NCBI GenBank assembly: GCA_002789895.1
Contig: PFUC01000040.1
Location: 1 to 7,174, forward strand
Source: Candidatus Collierbacteria bacterium CG_4_9_14_3_um_filter_43_16
Lineage (GTDB): Bacteria > Patescibacteriota > Microgenomatia > UBA1400 > MFAQ01
Reading direction: 5' to 3'
DNA length: 7,174 nt
Part shown: positions 1 through 6,013 of the stretch, in pieces
Layout: each line of letters opens with the position of its first letter
How positions within the stretch are numbered: position 1 is the stretch's first letter
The notes under the pieces: generated by a model
Told to the model about the DNA's origin: nothing
The model's database searches: none
Seen by the model: the letters and a program-made list of their open reading frames with translations, nothing else
Position numbers and translations under genes: made by a program

Positions 1-1
1 C

Positions 2-421
2 GGCCAGGGTATTGCCGTCACTCCGATACAAATGATCACGGCTATTAACACGATCGCGAACAACGGCAAATATATTAGTCCAACCTTGGTTGAAGGTGGT
101 ACTCCGGTTACGCGGGATGTCCTCGGACCCGAAGCTATTTCCCAAATTGTTCAAATAATGGTAACGGCTATCGACACTGGAGAATCTAAGTGGGCTAAAC
201 TTGTAGGCTTGTCCGTGGCCGGGAAAACCGGCACTGCGCAAATCCCAATTGAAGGTCATTATGATCCCCAAAAGACCATCGCCAGTTTTATCGGGTTTTT
301 CCCGGCCCAGAATCCCCGCTACACCATGCTGGTTTCTCTCAGAGAGCCTCAAACCTCGCAATGGGGTTCGGAAACGGCGGCACCGCTCTGGTTTGGCATT
401 GCCAAACAGCTTTTGCTATAA
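2..421 (+). CDS. ftsI: Class B penicillin-binding protein (FtsI-like transpeptidase), C-terminal part, cut by window edge
   Basis: This is the 3' end of a peptidoglycan D,D-transpeptidase that crosslinks septal glycan strands outside the membrane. The frame is open from base 2 with no start, so the gene begins upstream. The visible part opens with GQGIAVTPIQM, a stretch conserved in FtsI/PBP2 proteins before the third catalytic motif. The KTGTAQ motif follows, with the KTG triad at 224-232. The SxxK and SxN motifs must lie upstream and cannot be checked. The chain ends with the typical ETAAPLWF tail about 65 residues after KTG; no PASTA domain follows. FtsI and PBP2/MrdA are hard to tell apart from this fragment. 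FtsI is preferred because ftsW, ftsQ, ftsA and ftsZ follow. The stop is TAA, 27 nt before the next gene. Confidence 0.93.
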   Translation, partial: GQGIAVTPIQMITAINTIANNGKYISPTLVEGGTPVTRDVLGPEAISQIVQIMVTAIDTGESKWAKLVGLSVAGKTGTAQIPIEGHYDPQKTIASFIGFFPAQNPRYTMLVSLREPQTSQWGSETAAPLWFGIAKQLLL

Positions 422-441
422 AACCCCAAAACGATTAAAAT
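413..441 (+). promoter_or_regulatory. Possible weak sigma-70-like promoter before the kinase gene
   Basis: This spans the only non-trivial gap in the window. TTGCTA (413-418, 4/6 to TTGACA) is followed after exactly 17 nt by TAAAAT (436-441, 5/6 to TATAAT). The expected transcription start would fall at about 448-449, on the ATG of the kinase gene, giving a leaderless mRNA. In AT-rich DNA a match of this quality arises easily by chance, and the -35 box lies inside the upstream coding sequence. Treat as a hypothesis only. Confidence 0.2.
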
Positions 442-448
442 AGATTTA

Positions 449-817
449 ATGTTTAGTAGAATTAGAGCCCACAAGGTCTCCTTCGCGCACGCCATTGACG
501 GTTTTGTCCATAACGTCAAAACTCAGCCGAACTTTCGTTTCCACCTCTTGGCCACAATCTGTGCCGTCCTTCTTGGAATCTATCTCTCGATTTCTTATTT
601 CGAATGGTTGACCCTGGTTTTCACTGTCAATATGGTCTTGGTGGCGGAAATGGTCAACACTTCTATCGAGTCTATGGTTGATCTCATTACTCTGGAACGA
701 AGAGAAGATGCCAGAATAGCCAAAGATGTTTCCGCCGCTATGGTATTGATCTCTGCCGTAATGGCTATAATCGTAGGATCACTGATTTTTATACCAAAGA
801 TAATTAGCGCCTTATAA
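449..817 (+). CDS. dgkA: DgkA-family undecaprenol/diacylglycerol kinase
   Basis: This is a small integral-membrane lipid kinase of 122 aa. In Gram-positive bacteria the family phosphorylates undecaprenol to the carrier lipid phosphate; in E. coli it phosphorylates diacylglycerol. The family signature is clear: SFAHAIDGF near residue 11, NFRFH at 28-32, then AEMVNTSIE with E67, N70 and E74 matching the catalytic Glu/Asn/Glu pattern, and AKDVSAA at 91-97. Three hydrophobic segments lie at about 33-50, 54-66 and 96-117. Length fits the family. It starts 27 nt after the transpeptidase stop, without a visible Shine-Dalgarno sequence, and ends 2 nt before mraY. Placement beside mraY, which consumes undecaprenyl phosphate, favours undecaprenol as substrate; that is inference. 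The sequence alone does not settle lipid specificity. Confidence 0.9.
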   Translation: MFSRIRAHKVSFAHAIDGFVHNVKTQPNFRFHLLATICAVLLGIYLSISYFEWLTLVFTVNMVLVAEMVNTSIESMVDLITLERREDARIAKDVSAAMVLISAVMAIIVGSLIFIPKIISAL

Positions 818-819
818 AT

Positions 820-1845
820 ATGGATATCTTACTTGGAGTACTCATTGCTTCGTTTATCATTCACGCCTTTCTGATTGTTCCTTTCGTAAATTTCCTCTAT
901 CACTTAAAATTTTTCAAAAACCAAACTGCCGTGGCCAAAGAAAAAACCGACGAGGCCTCAATTCATATTCGTTCAAAGGCAAGAACACCTGAAGGAGGGG
1001 GACTTCTCATCCTGGTAGTAACCAGCTTTATTTTCGCTTTTGCCCTACCTTTACTTCGAAGACTGGGTTTTGAGATTACTCATGTTTATCCCATCAACGA
1101 TGAGATAAACATTATTTTCTTCACCTTTGTTTCCTTCGGTCTGCTTGGACTTTACGATGACGTCGTTAAATTTTTTGAGTTGGATAGACAAGAGGGTTAT
1201 ACCGGACTAAAAACTAGCTATAAATTTTTAATTCAGGGTGTTCTTGGTTTAATTATTGGCGCCATGATGTTTATTAACCTAGGCATTGACATCATTCATG
1301 TGCCTTTTTTTGGGGTAATTCATTTTGGTTTATGGTTTATTCCTATTTCTGCTTTTTTGATTGTGGCTTTCGCGAACGCGGTCAACATTACCGACGGCAT
1401 GGACGGTCTGGCTTCTGGCCTCCTGATGATCAGTCTTTTTGGATTCCTAATACTCTCTACCTCCATTCTGGATACTCCGCTTTCAATCTTTATTGCCCTT
1501 TGGTTAGGAGGCCTAATCGCTTTCTTGTACTTTAATGTATTCCCGGCCCGTCTCTTTTTGGGAGATGTAGGAGCTCTGGCCTTTGGAGCTACCTTTGCCA
1601 TGGTCGGACTCCTTACTGGTAAGGTAGTTGCCCTTATGATAGTCGGCTTGCCGTTCTTGGTTGACGGTTTTAGTAGTTTGTTACAGATCCTCTGGGTAAA
1701 ATTCTTTCACCGTCGGATATTTCCCATCGCTCCGCTACATTATTTGCTTCTCAAAATCGGTTGGTCGGAACCCAAAATTGTTCAAAGAGCTTGGTTGGTC
1801 GGTATTATGCTCGTTATATTTGGAATCTGGTTATCCATTATTTAG
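820..1845 (+). CDS. mraY: Phospho-N-acetylmuramoyl-pentapeptide transferase (MraY), divergent HHH motif
   Basis: MraY transfers phospho-MurNAc-pentapeptide from UDP to undecaprenyl phosphate, making lipid I at the inner membrane face. The 341-aa protein has about ten hydrophobic segments. Family motifs appear in order: KARTPEGGG at 53-61 (the KxGTPTMGG region), LYDDVVK with D113/D114, NITDGMDGLA at 189-198 with D192 and D195, FLGDVGALAFG at 246-256 with D249, and PLHYLLLKIGWSEPK near the end. The last matches the MraY tail well in GWSEPK, but the usual HHHFE is HYLLL: only H307 of the triple His remains. WecA-type transferases share this superfamily; MraY is preferred because of the TP-x-x-GG loop, the GWSEPK tail and the dcw context. 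It starts 2 nt after the kinase stop and ends 2 nt before ftsW. No Shine-Dalgarno sequence is seen. Confidence 0.92.
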   Translation: MDILLGVLIASFIIHAFLIVPFVNFLYHLKFFKNQTAVAKEKTDEASIHIRSKARTPEGGGLLILVVTSFIFAFALPLLRRLGFEITHVYPINDEINIIFFTFVSFGLLGLYDDVVKFFELDRQEGYTGLKTSYKFLIQGVLGLIIGAMMFINLGIDIIHVPFFGVIHFGLWFIPISAFLIVAFANAVNITDGMDGLASGLLMISLFGFLILSTSILDTPLSIFIALWLGGLIAFLYFNVFPARLFLGDVGALAFGATFAMVGLLTGKVVALMIVGLPFLVDGFSSLLQILWVKFFHRRIFPIAPLHYLLLKIGWSEPKIVQRAWLVGIMLVIFGIWLSII

Positions 1846-1847
1846 CC

Positions 1848-2921
1848 ATGAGAAAAGATTCAAAAAACAAGCTGCCTTTGGCCATTCTTTTCACAGGCAT
1901 TATCGTTGCTGGTTTTGGATTGTTGGCGATATATGACGCTTCCGTAATCGACGCATATCGAACTTTTGGCGATAAATTTCACTACGTTAAACAGCAAGTA
2001 ATTTGGCTAATTGTTGGAATCCTTGCCGCGTTGATCACTTCCAATATACCGATATCCTGGATCAAAAAGAACGCTCATCTCTTATATGCAGCTACACTTG
2101 TATTAATGTTTTTGGTCCTTATACCAGGAATCGGATCAAAGTTTCTCGGCGCCAGAAGGTGGTTGGTACTCGGCCCAATGATCCTACAGCCATCTGAACT
2201 CTTGAAAATTTCTTTTGCAATCTATCTCGCCAAATGGTTAGAAGTTGATAGGAATCTTAAGCAGTTCCTTCTTCTGGTTGGTCTCAACTCACTACTGATT
2301 ATGCTTCAGCCAGATTTAGGCACGGCCATCATTATTATCGGGGTATCCTTCTTGATTTATTATCTTTCCGGCGCCAAGTTGAAAGAAATTTTTTCATTTA
2401 TTGCTATTCTTTTGGTGACCATCTCTTTACTCATCATATCCTCACCATATCGTTTATCTCGGATAAAAACCTTTGTGGATCCAACGAGCGATCCCCTAGG
2501 CTCTTCATATCACATCAATCAGGTTCTTTATGGTCTTGGCTCGGGGGGTGTGAGCGGTGTCGGCCTCGGCCGATCTCGCCAGAAATATGCCTATCTTCCG
2601 GAGGCAACCACCGATTCTATCTTTGTTATCATTGCTGAAGAATTTGGGTTCATAGGTAGTGCCTTGTTTATAATCGTTCTGGTGGGCTTAACCGTATCAT
2701 CTTTCAAAGTTTCTTTGTCTGCAGGGGATAAGTTTGATAAACTACTTGGCAGCGGTATCTCTCTCTTATTTTTATTACAAATATTTGTAAATTTAAGCTC
2801 TATGGTGGCCTTAACCCCTCTTACGGGCATACCTCTCCCGTTCATATCCTATGGTGGATCATCCTTGGTAACCAACTTTATTGCTCTTGGCGTATTAATC
2901 AATTTATCCAAACAGGCATGA
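1848..2921 (+). CDS. ftsW: FtsW, SEDS-family septal peptidoglycan glycosyltransferase
   Basis: FtsW polymerises lipid II into glycan at the septum in complex with the FtsI transpeptidase. The 357-aa protein has about ten hydrophobic segments and the SEDS motifs: GARRWL at 101-106, QPSELLK at 114-120, QPDLGTA at 154-160, FVDPTSDPLGSSYH around 209-222, GSGGVSGVGLG at 231-241, KYAYLPEATTDSIF ending near 259, and GIPLPFISYGGSS at 327-339. D256 in TTDSIF aligns with the essential Asp of FtsW/RodA. The frame is open back to an ATG at 1761 inside mraY, but that would add 29 residues overlapping MraY. The ATG at 1848, 2 nt after the mraY stop, gives a normal N-terminus directly before the first membrane segment. 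RodA is the alternative; linkage to murG, ftsQ, ftsA and ftsZ argues for FtsW. The TGA stop overlaps the murG start. Confidence 0.95.
   Translation: MRKDSKNKLPLAILFTGIIVAGFGLLAIYDASVIDAYRTFGDKFHYVKQQVIWLIVGILAALITSNIPISWIKKNAHLLYAATLVLMFLVLIPGIGSKFLGARRWLVLGPMILQPSELLKISFAIYLAKWLEVDRNLKQFLLLVGLNSLLIMLQPDLGTAIIIIGVSFLIYYLSGAKLKEIFSFIAILLVTISLLIISSPYRLSRIKTFVDPTSDPLGSSYHINQVLYGLGSGGVSGVGLGRSRQKYAYLPEATTDSIFVIIAEEFGFIGSALFIIVLVGLTVSSFKVSLSAGDKFDKLLGSGISLLFLLQIFVNLSSMVALTPLTGIPLPFISYGGSSLVTNFIALGVLINLSKQA
2918..2921 (+). promoter_or_regulatory. ATGA stop-start overlap coupling ftsW and murG
   Basis: The murG ATG (2918-2920) and the ftsW TGA (2919-2921) share two bases. This arrangement normally gives translational coupling by reinitiation. 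The only purine-rich element nearby is AGG ending 1 nt before the ATG, too close to serve as a Shine-Dalgarno sequence, so coupling is probably how murG is translated. Confidence 0.8.
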
Positions 2922-3988
2922 AGCCACTTATTATTTTTACCGGAGGTCATCACAATAGTGCACTGGAAGTAGCCAAGATACTCAAAAAAGGCGGTTTTAG
3001 AATTATCTGGATCGGACACAAATTTACCGCACGAGGTGAAAAAAGTTTATCAGCCGAATATCAGGAAATTACCGGCACAGGTATTAAATTCTTAGAGCTA
3101 AAAACCGGTAAGTTTTACAAAAAAATTGATATCGTGGAGTGGCTAAAAATAGTTTTTGGTTTCCTTCAGTCCCTTGTTTATCTTCTTTGCTATCGGCCCG
3201 CTATGATATTTTCTTCAGGCGGCTATCTTTCGGTACCTGTAGTAATTGTGGGTTGGCTTCTCCGAATACCTTCCATCACTCATGAACAAACCGTAATCTC
3301 AGGTTGGGCGAACAAAGCCATCACCCCTTTTGTAAGTAAAATTCTTCTGACACACGCTTCTTCTCTTCCTAATTTCCCCAAAGGTAAATCAGAAGTAGTC
3401 GGTTTACCCATTAGAAAGGCATTAGTTAACGCCAAATACTCTAAAAAATTCGACCCTAAATTAATTTACATTACTTGTGGCAAACAAGGATCTCATCTCA
3501 TTAATCAGGCAGTTTTTCCGATAATTCCAAAATTGGTAGAAAGGTTCACCGTGATTCATCAGACTGGTTCAAGTACTTTGACCAAAGATTTGGAACGGGC
3601 CAGACGAACCAAAGAAAAACTCGGAGAATATAAAAATCGTTACATTTATGCTCCATATTTTTTTGCGGAAGAGGCGGCAACCTACATTCGTTCCGCTTCC
3701 ATAATAGTCAGTAGATCGGGGGCACATACTGTCTACGAGCTGATGACGCTTGGCAAAAAGGCAGTTCTGATACCAATCTCCTGGGTTTCTCACAACGAGC
3801 AGTATCTCAATGCCCAATTGGCCGTTAAAGAGATCGGCAGCTCAATCTTGGAAGAAAAGGATTTGATTCCGGACAGTTTATATCAAGCTATCATAGAATT
3901 AGCCAAGAAGCCTGTAAAAAAAGCTTCCGTCAAACTAGTAACCAATGCTGCTGACAAAATTGCCCAAATCATCCGTCAATCGATCTAA
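2918..3988 (+). CDS. murG: MurG, lipid I N-acetylglucosaminyltransferase, divergent form
   Basis: MurG (GT28, GT-B fold) transfers GlcNAc from UDP-GlcNAc to lipid I, producing lipid II on the cytoplasmic membrane face. The 356-aa length is typical. Recognisable elements are TGGHH at 8-12 (the first glycine loop), SSGGYLSVP at 99-107, THEQ at 121-124 followed by GWANK (the HEQNxxxGxxN region), VGLPIRK at 161-167 (replacing GNPVR), CGKQGSHLIN at 187-196 (replacing GGSQGAxxIN), SRSGAHTVYEL at 265-275 with the conserved Glu at 274, and HNEQYLNA at 292-299 (the DHQxxNA UDP-GlcNAc site). Several glycine-loop residues differ from textbook MurG, and the pattern resembles the form I associate with Microgenomates-type CPR bacteria. 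Another GT28 role is possible, but neighbours mraY and ftsW make MurG by far the most likely. Confidence 0.9.
   Translation: MKPLIIFTGGHHNSALEVAKILKKGGFRIIWIGHKFTARGEKSLSAEYQEITGTGIKFLELKTGKFYKKIDIVEWLKIVFGFLQSLVYLLCYRPAMIFSSGGYLSVPVVIVGWLLRIPSITHEQTVISGWANKAITPFVSKILLTHASSLPNFPKGKSEVVGLPIRKALVNAKYSKKFDPKLIYITCGKQGSHLINQAVFPIIPKLVERFTVIHQTGSSTLTKDLERARRTKEKLGEYKNRYIYAPYFFAEEAATYIRSASIIVSRSGAHTVYELMTLGKKAVLIPISWVSHNEQYLNAQLAVKEIGSSILEEKDLIPDSLYQAIIELAKKPVKKASVKLVTNAADKIAQIIRQSI
3945..3988 (+). other. murG/ftsQ coding overlap
   Basis: The best ATG for the FtsQ-like protein lies 44 nt before the murG stop, so this DNA is read in two frames: the MurG C-terminal helix (about ADKIAQIIRQSI) and the basic FtsQ N-terminus. 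A TTG at 3960 would shorten the overlap to 29 nt. The next ATG, 4023, falls in the middle of the FtsQ membrane segment and would destroy it, so some overlap is required if only ATG, GTG or TTG starts are used. Confidence 0.7.
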
Positions 3989-4736
3989 ACGTTTCAAGCG
4001 CCTCCTCCCACTCTTATTATTTATGTTGTTTCTTTTTCTTACCCACGAACTCTTCATTATCACCAAAACTGAGTGCCAACTCGATAAGGAAGACTGTCCG
4101 CCGGAAATAATCCAAAAACTGGATAAATTAATCGGTTCGAACGTTCTATTCTTGAACCAAAAGCGGTTAACGAAAGAGTTGGTACATTCGTTCTTGGTCG
4201 AAAAAGTCGGTGTTGGATTTAAGGTGTTTAACACTCTCAGGGTGAATTTAGCCAGTGGAAGCCCGGCTATCCCCACTATGGTTATTCTGGTTAAAGACCT
4301 TCCCGTCATTTCTATGGATACAGCGGCCGGGTCAACCGAGTCCGCCAACTGGCCTAAACCTTCTGGAGAACTTGAAATATATACTCAAAACGCCAGTCAA
4401 AGTAGTTTTGGAATATGGGATAATGGGCGAATGACACCGGTGGCTACGGATGAATCTCAAGTGAAGTTCATTCTTTCCGAAAAGCCGGACGAAGAAACAG
4501 TTAAATCTCTTTATCAGCTCATGAAGATGGTAAACAAATATCTAAATATTGAGTCAATTATTATTCTTGGTCAAAGGGTTTTCTTGAGTCAGACAGGCCA
4601 ACCTGATATTATTGTTAGTGTACCTTTCGATGAGGGTCGAGTAAGTGAGGCAATTAAGTCCTATTCTTATCTCGTCACCCTTAAGAAAGATGCCAAAGTG
4701 ATTGATTTAAGATTTAAAAACCCTATCATAAGATAA
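3945..4736 (+). CDS. ftsQ: FtsQ/DivIB-like divisome protein with POTRA domain
   Basis: FtsQ is a bitopic membrane protein linking early and late divisome parts, classically through FtsB/FtsL. The 263-aa product has a basic N-terminus (KRFKR at 15-19), one hydrophobic segment at about 20-40, then a POTRA-like region at about 40-118 with the pattern PPEIIQKLDKLIGSNVLFLN, and a mixed alpha/beta domain ending in AKVIDLRFKNPIIR, which closely fits the IDLRF tail of FtsQ proteins. The only two cysteines, C44 and C51, sit just outside the membrane and flank the start of the POTRA domain, so they could form a disulfide. Sequence identity to textbook FtsQ is low; the call rests on topology, POTRA pattern, tail motif and position between murG and ftsA. 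The start overlaps murG and lacks a Shine-Dalgarno sequence. Confidence 0.85.
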   Translation: MLLTKLPKSSVNRSKRFKRLLPLLLFMLFLFLTHELFIITKTECQLDKEDCPPEIIQKLDKLIGSNVLFLNQKRLTKELVHSFLVEKVGVGFKVFNTLRVNLASGSPAIPTMVILVKDLPVISMDTAAGSTESANWPKPSGELEIYTQNASQSSFGIWDNGRMTPVATDESQVKFILSEKPDEETVKSLYQLMKMVNKYLNIESIIILGQRVFLSQTGQPDIIVSVPFDEGRVSEAIKSYSYLVTLKKDAKVIDLRFKNPIIR

Positions 4737-4737
4737 T

Positions 4738-6012
4738 ATGGCAAAAACGCAGGGGATAAATGCAATAGATATAGGGTCGAGCAAAATAACTTGTTTGATC
4801 TCAGTACCGTCGCAGGATAGCTCTAAGATTAATGTCGTTGGTGTTGCCACTGTCCCCAGTAAAGGAGTTCGCAAAGGTCAAATAGTCAACATTGAGGAAT
4901 GTGTCGGCGCCATTACCGACTGTGTCGAATCTGCCGAACGAATGGCCGGTATAGGTGTCGATACCGCCTACGTTTCAATTTCTGGTGAGCAGATTGCTTC
5001 CCAAAATTCTCATGGCCTAGTTGCGATCAGAGAAGCCGAAGAGGAAATTACTTCAGAAGATGTGTTTAGAGTAATTGAAGCCGCCAGAGCCATTTCCCTT
5101 CCCAGTTCGCGAGAAATTATCCACGTATTGCCAATAGAGTTTATCGTTGATAGTCAAAGAGGTATTAAAGACCCCACAGGTATGTCAGGTGTTCGTTTGG
5201 AAACTGAAGCCCATCTTATTACCGGTCTTTCGCCTTCAATTAAGAATGTTACTAGGTGTGTCAGCGAGCTAGGGGCCAACGTTTCAGGACTTGTTTTTAC
5301 CGGCCTAGCCTCGGCAGAATCTGTATTATCGGAAACCGACAAAGAACTTGGTGTAATTCTGGTGGACATCGGCGGCGGTACTTCCAGTGTGTGTATTTAT
5401 CTTGAAGGGTCATGTGTTTATTCCTCGGTACTTCCGATTGGAGCCAAGAAGATTACTGACGATATTGCCATCGGTCTGCAAATAAGTGTCGACAGCGCCG
5501 AAAAAATTAAACATTTTGTTAGTCGTCCAAAACATGAAAAAGACAAGGATGAACAAAAAGTCACTGATGAAATTGATCTTCTAAAGCTTGGTGTCAGCGA
5601 AGACGTCAAAAAAGTATCTCGCAAAACTATCAGTGAAGGCATCATTAGGCCTCGACTGAACGAAATTTTTTCCATGATAAACAACATTGTCAAACAGTCG
5701 GGGCTTGAAGGTCAGATGCCCGCTGGAGTTGTTTTAACCGGTGGAGGTTCTCTCACCATCAATTGTACCGAAAGCTGCCGAAGAGTTATGCAGTTACCGG
5801 CCAAAATTGGGACCCCTACCGGTTTATCGGGTATGATCGAAGAAATATCCTCTCCAATCTCCTCGGTGGCTGTAGGCTTGGTTCTTTATGGTTATAAAAG
5901 AAAAGATGAAAACCATTCTGGAGGAATAAAGCTATCTGGTATGATAAAGGGAATTCCCGGCAAACAATTTGTTGGGAAAGCAGTTGAATTTATAAAATCT
6001 TTCTTACCATAA
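4738..6012 (+). CDS. ftsA: FtsA, actin-like membrane tether of FtsZ
   Basis: FtsA is an ATP-binding actin homologue that anchors FtsZ filaments to the membrane and recruits later divisome proteins. The 424-aa protein shows the phosphate-1 motif AIDIGSSKI at 9-17, the FtsA-specific 1C region at about 80-165 (with YVSISG and VLPIEFIVD), phosphate-2 motif VDIGGGTSSV at 209-218, and the adenosine motif VVLTGGGSL at 331-339. The tail GKAVEFIKSFLP (413-424) is an amphipathic helix fitting a membrane-targeting sequence. A short lysine/aspartate-rich stretch (about 264-274) follows the AEKIK helix and looks slightly longer than in common FtsA proteins. The gene starts 1 nt after the ftsQ stop and ends 1 nt before the ftsZ GTG, so it is tightly coupled to both. 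Confidence 0.97.
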   Translation: MAKTQGINAIDIGSSKITCLISVPSQDSSKINVVGVATVPSKGVRKGQIVNIEECVGAITDCVESAERMAGIGVDTAYVSISGEQIASQNSHGLVAIREAEEEITSEDVFRVIEAARAISLPSSREIIHVLPIEFIVDSQRGIKDPTGMSGVRLETEAHLITGLSPSIKNVTRCVSELGANVSGLVFTGLASAESVLSETDKELGVILVDIGGGTSSVCIYLEGSCVYSSVLPIGAKKITDDIAIGLQISVDSAEKIKHFVSRPKHEKDKDEQKVTDEIDLLKLGVSEDVKKVSRKTISEGIIRPRLNEIFSMINNIVKQSGLEGQMPAGVVLTGGGSLTINCTESCRRVMQLPAKIGTPTGLSGMIEEISSPISSVAVGLVLYGYKRKDENHSGGIKLSGMIKGIPGKQFVGKAVEFIKSFLP

Positions 6013-6013
6013 A

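Noticed and set aside
820..1845. WecA-like sugar-phosphate transferase instead of MraY
   Set aside because: The TPxxGG loop, GWSEPK tail and dcw location fit MraY better, despite the missing His residues; kept only as an alternative.
1761..1847. Longer ftsW reading frame starting at ATG 1761 inside mraY
   Set aside because: The extra 29 residues do not look like an FtsW N-terminus and would overlap MraY by 85 nt; ATG 1848 lies 2 nt after the mraY stop and matches the operon's spacing.
2560..2573. Perfect short inverted repeat TCGGCC-TC-GGCCGA inside ftsW
   Set aside because: It encodes the conserved VGLGRS segment, has a 2-nt loop and no T-run; best explained by Gly/Arg codons, not a terminator or operator.
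2919..2921. Possible alternative code (TGA = Gly) as in some CPR lineages
   Set aside because: TGA ends ftsW exactly at the expected C-terminus and at the murG start, and no conserved Gly position in any gene is encoded by TGA, so the standard bacterial code fits.
3935..4348. 137-aa open frame on the minus strand across ftsQ
   Set aside because: It lies opposite well-supported murG and ftsQ coding sequence and its translation shows no recognisable motif; shadow frame.
5969..5996. TTGTTG and TATAAA boxes 16 nt apart, upstream of ftsZ
   Set aside because: Only 3/6 match at -35 and fully inside the conserved ftsA tail coding sequence; expected by chance in AT-rich DNA.
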